Notes: generated by a model from the letters alone, not told the origin. A stretch of 64,000 nt of DNA from a virus (IMGVR_UViG_3300032163_000011:1-64000), one strand, 5' to 3'. Positions 52,294 through 60,530 are shown, numbered from the stretch's first letter. Made by a program: numbers and translations.

Positions 52294-52809
52294 CTACTTT
52301 ATCACTGCTCTTTGTTTCATGTATTCCCAAATACACGAACTGTGGTAACAAGTTTGGGCTTTTACATGATGATATAAGTTGGCAGGATCATCATACTGCT
52401 TACAGATCCAACATCTCCTCCAGGTGGTATGGCCGCAAGCCGCAAGAGCCCTTTTTCTTCGATGGAGTAAAAGATGATACGCTTGGTTTTGACAAACAAC
52501 TAACTGCTCAGGAGTGTGGTGGTGGACAACTGCTTTGGGGGGTAGGGACTTGCCCAGGGCTTTCTCAGCAATAAGGATATGTTCAAAAACATGGCCCCTA
52601 TGTGCCCTGGGATGACCAGGCATATAAACCGTAGCGTAACCAGCCTTCGTCTTTGATCTGCCGCCCTTCCAAAAGGTGCAGGACGGCCCCTTGGCGAGAT
52701 TGTGGCCCAAGATGAACTTGAGATGTTCACCCTTCGCCGCCCCATACCGCTTGTCGGTATATTTGGAGACTGGGGCCTCTTGGCCGCACCCGCATTGACA
52801 CTTGTTCAT
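52294..52809 (-). CDS. HNH homing endonuclease, CGCG type
   Basis: 171 residues from the ATG at 52809, which overlaps the upstream stop (ATGA). NKCQCGCGQEAPVSKYTDKR, then LKFILGHNLAKGPSCTFWKG, HNH with HILIAEKALGKSLPPKAVVH and CGHTTWRRCWICKQYDD. Same design as 49585-50205. Sits in the replication operon before ssb. Confidence 0.82.
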   Translation of the reverse strand: MNKCQCGCGQEAPVSKYTDKRYGAAKGEHLKFILGHNLAKGPSCTFWKGGRSKTKAGYATVYMPGHPRAHRGHVFEHILIAEKALGKSLPPKAVVHHHTPEQLVVCQNQAYHLLLHRRKRALAACGHTTWRRCWICKQYDDPANLYHHVKAQTCYHSSCIWEYMKQRAVIK

Positions 52810-53018
52810 GGGGAAGGGGCTTCTTTTCTTGTGGTGGGCATAACTCTTTCCTCCTGTGAGGTGAGATGGTGTTGTTTGCAAATCAGGCACCGGTAGGCCC
52901 GAATCGGATGCGGCGTATCCAGCGCGGCGGTGTCTTTGATCTTCGCCAGAGCCATGAGCGCCCGTATCCGGCTCTTGTAACAGACCTTGCCGCTTGGGCA
53001 CTCCATTACATAGGCCAT
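52806..53018 (-). CDS. Small zinc-knuckle protein
   Basis: 70 residues. MECPSGKVCYKSRIRALMAL, then RAYRCLICKQHHLTSQEERV: two Cys pairs and His-His. A common phage type often paired with nuclease or recombination genes. Start overlaps the end of the DUF5131 gene; the ATG at 53006 is also possible. Confidence 0.6.
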   Translation of the reverse strand: MAYVMECPSGKVCYKSRIRALMALAKIKDTAALDTPHPIRAYRCLICKQHHLTSQEERVMPTTRKEAPSP

Positions 53019-53749
53019 TCCTGAATTTTCTCCGGCAATTTAAGATTATCCTTGAGGAACAGACTGACTCCCGCCGCCCGGTATTGGTCAATGAGGCCCT
53101 GGACCCACTGATTTTTCGGCTTCACCGCCCCCGGCCCGGTCATGGCTCCGATGATGGCCCACTTGATTCCATCGAAGGGGATTTTATAGTCACCGACAAA
53201 ATGCTGGCCCCGATTCCCAAATTCATCTTCAAATAAATAATGGTCAACGACCATATCCCCCAGCAACGGCTCATGGCTCACGAATTTTACCGCAGCATCC
53301 ATCTTCAAGAGCCAGGGCAGCCGTTCATCCGCATCCGCCTGGTTCGTGACCGTCGTGCCGACCCAGCAGTTAGAGGGCCAGGGGTTGAAGTCTTTCAGGC
53401 GCTTCGGGTTTTTGGTGAGGAATTGGAAGGTGTGACGCGGGCATGTCTTCGCCTGGGCCAGAACCAGTTCAATTTGAAACTCAAATGTGGTGGGGTGAAA
53501 CAGATCCCCCATGGATTGCACGAAGATCCGTCGAGGTTTTTTCCAGTGGTGAGGTTTATCAAGCATCTCCGGGTGCCAGTGAGGGATGAACTTGCGGCAG
53601 AGATCGCAGTCCCTTAAACTCCTGGTAGCCAGTCTCCGGGCGTAACAATAGGAGCATGGCTGTGGATTCTCAGGTGTTCCTCCTGGGCCGTAACAGCCCC
53701 AGCCGAGGGGGTTTAGCGCTTCGTCAGTCCACTCTATTTTGCTGGGCAT
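53006..53749 (-). CDS. DUF5131 / phage Gp37-Gp68 family protein
   Basis: 247 residues from the ATG at 53749. IEWTDEALNPLGWGCYGPGG and CSYCYARRLATRSL give a CxxCYAxR cluster motif as in radical-SAM-like proteins; then RIFVQSMGDLFHP, FQFLTKNPKRL, CWVGTTVTNQADADERLPWL and FVSHEPLLGDM. This is the DUF5131 pattern. The family's reaction is not known to me; DNA modification or repair is often proposed. Confidence 0.8.
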   Translation of the reverse strand: MPSKIEWTDEALNPLGWGCYGPGGTPENPQPCSYCYARRLATRSLRDCDLCRKFIPHWHPEMLDKPHHWKKPRRIFVQSMGDLFHPTTFEFQIELVLAQAKTCPRHTFQFLTKNPKRLKDFNPWPSNCWVGTTVTNQADADERLPWLLKMDAAVKFVSHEPLLGDMVVDHYLFEDEFGNRGQHFVGDYKIPFDGIKWAIIGAMTGPGAVKPKNQWVQGLIDQYRAAGVSLFLKDNLKLPEKIQEWPM

Positions 53750-53756
53750 GGGCGGC

Positions 53757-53873
53757 CTACCAGCACAGCCAGGTAATGAGGCAAGCCGAGGCGAAGATGA
53801 TGAATCCCCAGGCGGGTTTAACCCACCAGGGAATGTGCTCAAGGGCGAGACATTCAATGCAGCGACAGTCCAT
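53757..53873 (-). CDS. 38-aa single-span membrane protein
   Basis: ATG at 53873 after GGAGGCGTT. Short Cys-rich head (MDCRCIECLALEHIPWWVKP) then AWGFIIFASACLITWLCW as membrane span. Unknown role. Confidence 0.45.
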   Translation of the reverse strand: MDCRCIECLALEHIPWWVKPAWGFIIFASACLITWLCW

Positions 53874-53885
53874 AACGCCTCCTTT

Positions 53886-54155
53886 TTACTCTCCGGTTAT
53901 TAAATCCAGGTCGAAGTTCTTACCAAACTTGATGACTTTCTCGGGCAGATGAATAACAAACGGATGGCTCAGGCCACAGGTCCGTGCCCAGCAACCAGCC
54001 ACGCGCCGGTAAAAAAAAACTCCGATGTGGTCCACCAGCAGCCGGGACGAGCCTTTCTCCCATAACCCCGGACCCACCGATTTCCATTCGCAGGCCCGCA
54101 AGGTTATTTCCAGGGCGAGGCCCGGGTTTCGGCGATGGTCTTCGTTATCGGCCAC
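53886..54155 (-). CDS. Small hypothetical protein
   Basis: 89 residues from GTG at 54155, overlapping the HNH-HTH gene by 11 nt. EITLRACEWKSVGPGLWEKG then VDHIGVFFYRRVAGCWART. Beta-rich; unknown function. Confidence 0.5.
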   Translation of the reverse strand: MADNEDHRRNPGLALEITLRACEWKSVGPGLWEKGSSRLLVDHIGVFFYRRVAGCWARTCGLSHPFVIHLPEKVIKFGKNFDLDLITGE

Positions 54156-54651
54156 GCCCCGCCCCCTTTTTGGTCTCCTTCTTTTGTTTTTTGGGGCAGA
54201 GCTTACAGAGGTGCGGGAAGGCTTGCGTTAATTCAGGCCGTAGGTGGATAATATTGAGGCCGGTGAGCCGCGGATCGCCTTGGGCCCGGTCCAGGACCTT
54301 GCAGGCTTGATCAATCCTGAATCGCTTCCGGCCAGCATTGATATGATAGATCGTGGTGCGATCACAGCCGGCGGTCTCGGCATAATCCGACGGGATGGTC
54401 ATGGGTGGGGGTTGATATTTAGACAAATCATTATCCTTATGATGATTTTGGCAAGCAGGATGTTCTATCTTATGGCAAAGCGGGCAGAGCCAGATTACTT
54501 CAAGAGGCTTTTCGTAATTCTCATGGTGAGCATGAAGGTGCTTTGGCGATTTCCCGCACTTTTGACATCTATCAGGTTTGATCAACTTACCGCTATCTAC
54601 GGCAGCCTTCACCTTAACCTGGGCCAGCTTAGAGATTGGAGTTTTATTCAT
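54145..54651 (-). CDS. HNH-like zinc protein with HTH tail
   Basis: 168 residues from the ATG at 54651. PDRCQKCGKSPKHLHAHHEN and VIWLCPLCHKIEHPACQNHH form an HNH with zinc-binding Cys. The C-terminal half, PSDYAETAGCDRTTIYHINA, has a helix-turn-helix pattern. It overlaps the repressor stop by 8 nt, so it may be co-expressed in the lysogen. Could be a nuclease or a regulator. Confidence 0.6.
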   Translation of the reverse strand: MNKTPISKLAQVKVKAAVDSGKLIKPDRCQKCGKSPKHLHAHHENYEKPLEVIWLCPLCHKIEHPACQNHHKDNDLSKYQPPPMTIPSDYAETAGCDRTTIYHINAGRKRFRIDQACKVLDRAQGDPRLTGLNIIHLRPELTQAFPHLCKLCPKKQKKETKKGAGRGR

Positions 54652-54859
54652 CACTGTTCTCCGAATCCAAAAGCATGGCAGGGGGGATCCTGAGTGCCTT
54701 GGCAATCTTATTGAGGGTTTTAAACCCTCCCACGCCATTCTTCTCCCATGCCTCAATAGCCTGACGGGTAACTGGTGGCTCGCATTTCAGGGCCAGTTCG
54801 GTGGTGGTCCACTTCTGGCCCTCTCGGAATTCTTTGATTTTGTTGCCGCTGACTCGCAT
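54644..54859 (-). CDS. XRE-family repressor, leaderless
   Basis: 71 residues: MRVSGNKIKEFREGQKWTTT, ELALKCEPPVTRQAIEAWE (recognition helix) and FKTLNKIAKALRIPPAMLL. A full Cro/C1-type HTH with no dimerisation or RecA-cleavage domain, so it is a small repressor. TATAAT ends 6 nt before the ATG, so the transcript should begin at the start codon. It probably represses the divergent rightward promoter. Confidence 0.75.
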   Translation of the reverse strand: MRVSGNKIKEFREGQKWTTTELALKCEPPVTRQAIEAWEKNGVGGFKTLNKIAKALRIPPAMLLDSENSDE

Positions 54860-54865
54860 AAGCCC

Positions 54866-54893
54866 ATTATAGGAGGGCTTTTAGATTTTGCAA
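54866..54893 (-). promoter_or_regulatory. Repressor promoter
   Basis: Leftward: TTGCAA, 16-nt spacer, TATAAT. ATG follows the -10 by 6 nt. TTGCAA is also a candidate operator half-site. Confidence 0.7.
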
Positions 54894-54935
54894 CAATATT
54901 ATTCCAATTAATTTCATTTGATGGCAAAAAAACAG

Positions 54936-54963
54936 TTGCAATCCGGTGAAAAGCGTTTATCAT
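54936..54963 (+). promoter_or_regulatory. Rightward promoter of the recombination operon
   Basis: TTGCAA, 16-nt spacer, TATCAT. It mirrors the repressor promoter: same -35 and same spacing, opposite strand, 42 bp between the two -35 hexamers. Confidence 0.55.
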
Positions 54964-55020
54964 CATCATCAAGCCCCTCAATCTCCCTTCACGAGCAAGC
55001 AGGATCAGGCGACGCTGGGA

Positions 55021-55212
55021 GATGAAAGGCCCACTACCTCAGAGACCTATGGCTGATGGTGAAGGGTGGCGGGAACGGGGCGCAAGGTTCCACAGCCTGA
55101 GTGGTTGCGGCGAGATAGGGTGCCCAAGCGGTGGAGACAGTCTGCCGGGAGTGAAAAACTGAGCGAGATGTCGTGAGTGTGCCGACCCTTGGAGCCTGTA
55201 AGAGTGGGCATC
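55021..55212 (+). ncRNA. Candidate structured leader RNA
   Basis: No gene lies between 54964 and 55297. Long-range pairing GCCCACT (55029-55035) with AGTGGGC (55203-55209) closes a domain. Inside are CTCAG with CTGAG, GGAAC with GTTCC, and a hairpin CGCAA/TTGCG (55081-55108) with inner CCAC/GTGG. It would be the 5' leader of the recombination operon. It matches no RNA family I know; antitermination or regulation is speculative. Confidence 0.4.
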
Positions 55213-55297
55213 TTGCAATCCTTACCTCCGACCCAAGTTAATGTCTCGCCGTAGCCAACTGAGGCTGCGGGAAAAACCAGAAGGAGAGGTGTGTCTT

Positions 55298-55756
55298 ATG
55301 ACCAAAGGAAAGGTAGAAGCAGTACCGGAAGTAAGGATAGAAACTGTAGCGGAAACCTTGGCCGGCGTAGCTGCCAGCCCAGAAAACCCCGCCAGCATCC
55401 AAACCGAATTTGACACCGAAATCCTCAAGTGCATCCTGACGGACTCCGAACTCCAAAACTACGGGATCCTGGCAGCGCGGCATGACCAAGAAGTTGATCA
55501 GGCCGAATTGGAACTGACCGCGGTTAAAAGCCAGTTCAAAAACCGGATCGACGCCGCAACCTCCAAGCGGAAGGAGTTGGCCGCCAAGATTAACCAGGGG
55601 TATGAATTCCGCACCGTGGATGTCCAGATCGTCAAGGACTTCACGAACAACACGGTGACCACTATCCGCCAGGACACCGGCGTAACGGTTAAGCAGCGCA
55701 CGATGACCCGGCAGGAATGCCAGCGGCCCCTGGGGTTTGGCGAGGAGGTAGCGTAA
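55298..55756 (+). CDS. Recombination-operon protein of unknown function
   Basis: 152 residues from the ATG at 55298 after AAGGAGAGG. A flexible N-terminus (VEAVPEVRIETVAETLAGVA) is followed by a coiled coil (HDQEVDQAELELTAVKSQFK) and a beta region (FRTVDVQIVKDFTNNTVTTI). Its shape resembles small accessory proteins placed before phage exonuclease genes. First gene after the leader. Confidence 0.55.
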   Translation: MTKGKVEAVPEVRIETVAETLAGVAASPENPASIQTEFDTEILKCILTDSELQNYGILAARHDQEVDQAELELTAVKSQFKNRIDAATSKRKELAAKINQGYEFRTVDVQIVKDFTNNTVTTIRQDTGVTVKQRTMTRQECQRPLGFGEEVA

Positions 55757-56298
55757 AACTTCCAAGCGTGACCCAAATCCTGGCTCCGCACTCGGATTTC
55801 TCTCAGGTGCCGGCGCACCTCTTGGGCCCGGCCCAGGACCGAGGGGATGCTGTCCATGAGCTTTGTGCGCTCTACGCGAATCGTTTATGGATTCAGGAAG
55901 TCCCTGTAAAGATTGATGGGTATTTTCAGAGCTTCAAAGCGTGGTTTGACCAGGCCGTTGAAGAGGTTATTTTGGTGGAAGCGGAGTTACGAGACGAGGA
56001 CCGGGCCTTCTGCGGCCATCCCGATTTGATCGCCCGGCTCCGGGGAGACACCGGCCTCAGCCTGATTGATTATAAGACCGCGAAGCCGCTGTCAAAGGGG
56101 TGGCGCCTGCAGTTGGCTGGATATAAACTGCTGGCCGAAAAGAACGGCTACCCCATCACCCGGGTCGCTTCCCTGCGGCCCCAACAGGACGGCAGGGTCG
56201 CCAAATTCCAGGGGTACGAGCGGACCTTGGCTTACGATGCCAGTATTTTCCTGGCAGAACTCGCAGTCTGGAGGTTTTTTCATGCAGCAACAAGATGA
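55717..56298 (+). CDS. PD-(D/E)XK nuclease, Cas4/exonuclease-like
   Basis: Up to 193 residues. Core motif DRAFCGHPDLIARLRGDTGL with SLIDYKTAKPLSKGW: D, then D-x-K, the metal site of PD-(D/E)XK exonucleases. A later QLAGYKLLAEKNG is the QxxxY helix. It would resect DNA ends for RecT. The start is unclear: homologues tend to begin MKLPSVTQIL, and here the codon there is GTA; the ATG at 55717 overlaps the previous gene. Confidence 0.75.
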   Translation: MPAAPGVWRGGSVKLPSVTQILAPHSDFSQVPAHLLGPAQDRGDAVHELCALYANRLWIQEVPVKIDGYFQSFKAWFDQAVEEVILVEAELRDEDRAFCGHPDLIARLRGDTGLSLIDYKTAKPLSKGWRLQLAGYKLLAEKNGYPITRVASLRPQQDGRVAKFQGYERTLAYDASIFLAELAVWRFFHAATR

Positions 56299-57166
56299 AG
56301 AACTGGATTTTTTCGCCGCCACCAAGACCCCGCCCCCCCCCGTTGAAGAACCCGAAGCCCCTCCCGTAGAGGCAGAGGTCCTGCCGGGGCTACCCGCCAT
56401 CATAGAGTATAAAACCCAGCAGGCTGTAACTCGGATCTACCAGTTCGAGCAGAAGGTCAACAGGGCCATCGCCGGCAGCAAGAAGATCGTGGCCATTCGG
56501 GATGAGGCCACCAATGCGCTTTCAGCGACGGCGGCGTCTGAGGTCACCCGCCTCATTGAGGACATCGAGACCGTCCGGAAGCACTTCACGGCGCCTCACA
56601 CGAAATTTAACCAGAAGGTGAACGAGTTCGCCAAGAAGTATTCCGACCCCTTGGGTAAGGAACAGGCCCGCCAGAAGATGATGCTGACCGGCTGGCACAA
56701 CGCCCAGGAGATGGAGAAGCGCCGGAAGGAGGCGGCCGCCCGAGAGGAACAGCGCAAGGCCCAAGCGGAGGTGGACGCCGAAGCCCAAAGGCTCCGGGAC
56801 GAAGCGCAGGAAAAGGTGGACAACGCCGCGGCAGAGCTTGAACGCCTAAAGACGGTCCCGGGCCTCCATGATGACCAAATTGCCGCCCTGGAGAAAACCA
56901 TCGAAGAAGAATCGGTGGCGGCTGCGGCTGAGACGCCCATGGTGGCCTTCCCGGTGGTGGCGGAACAGGACAAGGTGGTGCGCACCTTGGCGGGATCGGC
57001 CTCCTTCGCCCACTATTTCACTTGGGAACTGGAAAACATCGACCAGGTGGATCGGAAATGGCTGGTGGTGGACGACAAGAAGATCACCCAGGCGGTTAAG
57101 GGCGGGTTGAGGAATGAATCCGGTTTCAGAATATTCGACCGGACCACGGCAAAGATTAAGGCGTGA
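56282..57166 (+). CDS. Coiled-coil protein of the recombination operon
   Basis: 294 residues from ATG at 56282 after GGAGG. Begins QQQDEELDFFAATKTPPPPV, where ELDFF may be a sliding-clamp-type peptide. Residues 80-230 are long coiled coil (MEKRRKEAAAREEQRKAQAE). The C-terminus (FAHYFTWELENIDQVDRKWL) resembles a domain found with phage nuclease/recombinase pairs. Overlaps the nuclease by 17 nt; probably a partner. Confidence 0.6.
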   Translation: MQQQDEELDFFAATKTPPPPVEEPEAPPVEAEVLPGLPAIIEYKTQQAVTRIYQFEQKVNRAIAGSKKIVAIRDEATNALSATAASEVTRLIEDIETVRKHFTAPHTKFNQKVNEFAKKYSDPLGKEQARQKMMLTGWHNAQEMEKRRKEAAAREEQRKAQAEVDAEAQRLRDEAQEKVDNAAAELERLKTVPGLHDDQIAALEKTIEEESVAAAAETPMVAFPVVAEQDKVVRTLAGSASFAHYFTWELENIDQVDRKWLVVDDKKITQAVKGGLRNESGFRIFDRTTAKIKA

Positions 57167-57167
57167 T

Positions 57168-57377
57168 ATGGGAAACACCAGAAAACCAGGACAAAAGACC
57201 TGTGCCCAGTGCCATTATTGGGAAGGAAACTGGCGGGCCAAATCGAGACGAATAGCCCAGCGGTGTCTCAAGGGAGCGAGTCCCCATAAGGGCACCTTAA
57301 TCGGCGGAGGTACGACGCCTTGCCACCTATTTAAGTGGCACGATGTCGAGGGAGCTAAACCAAGGGATTGCAGATAA
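57168..57377 (+). CDS. Small zinc-binding protein
   Basis: 69 residues from 57168. KTCAQCHYWEGNWRAKSRRI, QRCLKGASPHKGTL, PCHLFKWHD: CxxC plus Cys/His for one zinc. Between two recombination genes. Unknown role. Confidence 0.6.
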   Translation: MGNTRKPGQKTCAQCHYWEGNWRAKSRRIAQRCLKGASPHKGTLIGGGTTPCHLFKWHDVEGAKPRDCR

Positions 57378-57417
57378 TCGCAAATTGAGAGGATTCTATG
57401 CCCAAGGAGAGAATCGC

Positions 57418-58809
57418 ATGAGCAGTCAAAACTCTGCATCAACTCAAGAAGTAATGGTTCAAGCCTTTAAAGAAGACATGAACAAGATAGTCCCTTACCT
57501 TGAAAGCCTTCTGCCATTCAAGGGCGGTGTTGAAAAATTTATCCAGATGGCTCGGTTGGCTATTTTGCGGGACCCAAGCCTTTTATCCTGTAACCGGAAA
57601 AGCCTGCTTTTAGCCATCCTCTGGTGCGCCAGCAAAAATCTTGAGCCCGGGGTAGATGACGGCGCCTGGCTGATCCCGTTTAAAGGTATCGTGGTCCCGG
57701 TGCCGGCCTACAAGGGCCTGATCAAAAAGGCCACGGAAACCGAGTCGGTCAAAGATGTTCAACCCTTCCCGGTCTTCGCTAATGACACCTTTGAATACGG
57801 GTTGGGGCTGACCCCGTACATTGACCACAAGCCGCCCAAGCTGGGAGCACCCCGCGGCGACCTGATCGGCGTCTATGTGATCATCACCATGCCCGACATG
57901 ACCAAGCGGTTCTGGGTCATGGACCGGGCCGATGTGGAAGCGATCCGGAATTCCTCGGCGGCTTATAAGGCCAAACCCAACGAAGGACCCTGGCACGACT
58001 GGTTTGAGAAGATGGCCATGAAGACCGTGATCAAGCAGGGGCTCAAATACATTCCCGTGAAGCCCCCCGTGCGGGACCTGCTTGAGGATGATGGCCGGAT
58101 GGAGGCCGGGGAGTCCGTCGCCACGCTTCTGCGCCAGAGCGGCGCCGAACTGGATGGGCTGGAAGGAGAGGATCCGGCCGGGACCAGCGGCGAAGCACCG
58201 GAGCCCGACACCAGCGCCTTCGACAAGTTGGTGGTGGAGAAAAACCTGGGAACGATCCAGAAAAAGCACTTGGACCTCTTCCTGAAGGAAACCGTCGCTG
58301 CGCAAAAGAAAGTGAAGACCACAGTGGCACAACTGAAGGTCAAGGCTACGGGGACCATTTTACATGAGGAGTCTGGCGAGCAGGTATCACGGTTCCCCAA
58401 CTTTTGGTTGGCTTTTGAGCAGTGGGAGGCCGGCAGGTTCCCGAAAAAGGAAGAACCCAAGAAGGAGCCCCCGGCCATCAACGCTGGCGGTCCCCCGCCA
58501 GGAGAAGTCCCGCCGGCAGGTGCCACCGGAGAGCCGGTCGTGGAAGCGGAAATCGTGGAGGAAGGGCCTGGTGAGGGTGAAGGGGAATCTGCGGGCGAGG
58601 GAGATCCCTGGCCGGACGCGGCGCCTGAGCGGACCTTCGAGCAAGAGCAGGGCGACCTCTGGAACATCGTCATCCAGAAGGGCATTCCTCTCAAGGACAT
58701 TATGGCCAAGGTAGCCGTCAAGAACATGGCCGACATCACGCCCGAGAACATTGCCAGCGTGAAGGCCTTCGTCACCTCCTGGGAGCCGGCGGGGAAGGGA
58801 AAGAAATAG
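57418..58809 (+). CDS. recT: RecT-family single-strand annealing protein
   Basis: 463 residues from the ATG at 57418 after AAGGAGA. The RecT core is plain: FIQMARLAILRDPSLLSCNR, KSLLLAILWCASKNLEPG, GAWLIPFKGIVVPVPAYKGL, MAMKTVIKQGLKYIPV. A long acidic, Pro-rich extension (300-400) precedes a C-terminal module around TFEQEQGDLWNIVIQKGIPL. It anneals homologous strands made by the nuclease; the tail makes it longer than most RecT. Confidence 0.9.
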   Translation: MSSQNSASTQEVMVQAFKEDMNKIVPYLESLLPFKGGVEKFIQMARLAILRDPSLLSCNRKSLLLAILWCASKNLEPGVDDGAWLIPFKGIVVPVPAYKGLIKKATETESVKDVQPFPVFANDTFEYGLGLTPYIDHKPPKLGAPRGDLIGVYVIITMPDMTKRFWVMDRADVEAIRNSSAAYKAKPNEGPWHDWFEKMAMKTVIKQGLKYIPVKPPVRDLLEDDGRMEAGESVATLLRQSGAELDGLEGEDPAGTSGEAPEPDTSAFDKLVVEKNLGTIQKKHLDLFLKETVAAQKKVKTTVAQLKVKATGTILHEESGEQVSRFPNFWLAFEQWEAGRFPKKEEPKKEPPAINAGGPPPGEVPPAGATGEPVVEAEIVEEGPGEGEGESAGEGDPWPDAAPERTFEQEQGDLWNIVIQKGIPLKDIMAKVAVKNMADITPENIASVKAFVTSWEPAGKGKK

Positions 58810-58872
58810 GAATGAAAATGCGCCAGGGTGGCTGGGAAGGGGCGTCGGGGAAGATGGCGCCATGGCGTGTCG

Positions 58873-59019
58873 ATGAGGCTGGCCACTTGCCTCGGTGAAT
58901 CCCGGGCACACTTCGCGCTGAGGGGCGGTTATACGATTCGCCAGCTACGGCTTTTCCTGTCTTGGGATTTCACCGTCGCAATGCTGGCCTGCCCCAAGGC
59001 GCTTATAAGGAGACGATGA
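58873..59019 (+). CDS. Possible 48-aa protein (weak)
   Basis: Frame MRLATCLGESRAHFALRGGY ends at an overlap with the next ATG. No ribosome-binding site seen. Otherwise 58810-59015 has no supported gene. Confidence 0.25.
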   Translation: MRLATCLGESRAHFALRGGYTIRQLRLFLSWDFTVAMLACPKALIRRR

Positions 59020-59414
59020 TGAGCGCAAGACCGAGAGTAAGACACGAGTTAAAGACTTGGCCGCAGTTTTTCCAGCCAATCTTGAATGGGATTAAGCGGT
59101 TCGAACTTCGCCGGGATGACCGCCTGGAAAGTTTCCAGGTGGGGGATGAGTTGCTGTTGAAGGAATGGGACCCAGCTACGTTTGAACACCTCATGTCTTT
59201 GGAGCATGAACCTCCGTCCGAGGACGCTATTGAGCGATTCAAAGAAGCGGCCTATACCGGCCGGGAAGTCCTGGTGAGGGTCGATTATATTCTCTGGGCC
59301 GAAGATATTAACAAGATCAATGCTGTTTCCAGGCCCGATAGTTTCTTGGAATCCATCGGCGGCAAGATTCTTCAGCCCGGCTTCGTCATTATGAGCGTGT
59401 CGCTGATTTCTTAG
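59019..59414 (+). CDS. DUF3850 / ASCH-like protein
   Basis: 131 residues. RHELKTWPQFFQPILNGIKR, FELRRDDRLESFQVGDELLL, YTGREVLVRVDYIL and GFVIMSV are the ASCH/PUA-like DUF3850 pattern, a small beta-barrel thought to bind RNA or modified nucleotides. AAGGAG before the ATG. Confidence 0.8.
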   Translation: MSARPRVRHELKTWPQFFQPILNGIKRFELRRDDRLESFQVGDELLLKEWDPATFEHLMSLEHEPPSEDAIERFKEAAYTGREVLVRVDYILWAEDINKINAVSRPDSFLESIGGKILQPGFVIMSVSLIS

Positions 59415-59422
59415 AGGAGACG

Positions 59423-60319
59423 ATGATGCCAGAGGCCTCACCCTGTAAATCGTGTCCCGAATGGGGAGAGGGCTTCACGGAACGCTGTCTCCCTACCTGT
59501 AAAAAGGTCGAGGAATATCAACAAAGGGTGAGCTCCGGACAGGCGCGCTATGCGGATTGTGTCAGGGTACTTCCTTCGGCAAAGCCGTCTCCACCACCAC
59601 CTCAAAAGGAACCGAAAATGAGCGCATTCGACCGACTGGTCCGTAAAGGTGAGAAAAAGACAGCTATCCTCAAGGCTCTTGATTTTTTAAGTCACAAGGA
59701 AAACAACCTAAAGGGAGGTGTCACTAAGAGGGCCATCGCCGACCACTTGGGGGAGACTAACGCCGTCCTGGAATACTGGTTTCAGTTGTTGAAGAAAGAG
59801 GGCGTCATCGACATTACTGGAGGTGGCCCCGGCGCCCCGGCCACGATCTCCTGGACCAAGAAGCCGGAAGAGACGACGAATATCAATCAAGTCGTTGCCC
59901 CAAAAGAAGATGGAATTCTGACCGGTGATCCACCGTCCTCTGAGAGGGTGAGGGTGAAGGAGACGGCTCTTATAGAGAGGGGAATAAAACCGCCTCCGCC
60001 GGTCCATCCCTGCCCAAACCATGAAGACCGGGAACAGAAGGTCGGTAGAAATGGCAGACGCCTCGGGGTTTGTGACGAATGCTTATCGACCAGGGATTCA
60101 CCTAAGAATTTAGATCGTGCCCGTGAGGGCGGGCGTATGGTGCAATTATATTTTCACGACAAACACCTTGACCTGAAGGCGTGGCTGGATAAAGAGGCTG
60201 AGAGCAACGAGCGCACCATCCAGCAGGAGATCATCTATCTCCTGAAACAGGCCAGGATATTCATTGAAGGCGGTTATGTGATCAGCATCGTTAAAGGACA
60301 CTATGTCGAAAAAGGATAA
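59423..60319 (+). CDS. Multi-domain zinc/winged-helix/CopG-like regulator
   Basis: 298 residues. N-terminal Cys site (CKSCPEWGEGFTERCLPTC), then a winged helix at about 75-135 (AILKALDFLSHKENNLKGGV, HLGETNAVLEYWFQLLKKEG), a second zinc site (HPCPNHEDREQKVGRNGRRL with CDEC), and a C-terminal ribbon-helix-helix-like part (FHDKHLDLKAWLDKEAESNE). Likely a transcription factor; the combination is unusual. Confidence 0.6.
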   Translation: MMPEASPCKSCPEWGEGFTERCLPTCKKVEEYQQRVSSGQARYADCVRVLPSAKPSPPPPQKEPKMSAFDRLVRKGEKKTAILKALDFLSHKENNLKGGVTKRAIADHLGETNAVLEYWFQLLKKEGVIDITGGGPGAPATISWTKKPEETTNINQVVAPKEDGILTGDPPSSERVRVKETALIERGIKPPPPVHPCPNHEDREQKVGRNGRRLGVCDECLSTRDSPKNLDRAREGGRMVQLYFHDKHLDLKAWLDKEAESNERTIQQEIIYLLKQARIFIEGGYVISIVKGHYVEKG

Positions 60320-60530
60320 TCTCAGCCCCCAGGTAGTTCAACTGGCTATTAATTCCTATCTGGAAGCTCTCAGGGAGGCCAAGGGCGAACGCGTGGCGGA
60401 GATGACTGATCTGTTCTACCAGAAAGGTTTCTTCTTCCTACGGACGGCAGGGTGTAGCAAGGAGGCCCCGGCGATCCCCTACCGGCTGTCTCAAATCCAA
60501 AAAATGACCACAGAATTAGAGACCGCATAA
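60303..60530 (+). CDS. Small helical protein
   Basis: 75 residues. LSPQVVQLAINSYLEALREA, then YQKGFFFLRTAGCSKEAPAI. Overlaps the previous gene by 17 nt. Unknown function. Confidence 0.5.
   Translation: MSKKDNLSPQVVQLAINSYLEALREAKGERVAEMTDLFYQKGFFFLRTAGCSKEAPAIPYRLSQIQKMTTELETA

Noticed and set aside
54787-54981. Leftward frame over the repressor start and promoters
   Set aside because: No ribosome-binding site and it runs through both promoters; the repressor in another frame explains the region.
55021-55212. IscB-type omega/HEARO RNA
   Set aside because: No IscB or TnpB gene is adjacent and I cannot match the conserved features.
55717-55760. ATG at 55717 as a confident start of the nuclease
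   Set aside because: It lies inside the previous gene without its own ribosome-binding site; the coordinate is kept only because no better start codon is visible.
57610-58911. Long leftward frames opposite recT
   Set aside because: Antisense to a confidently assigned RecT gene; no family-like sequence.
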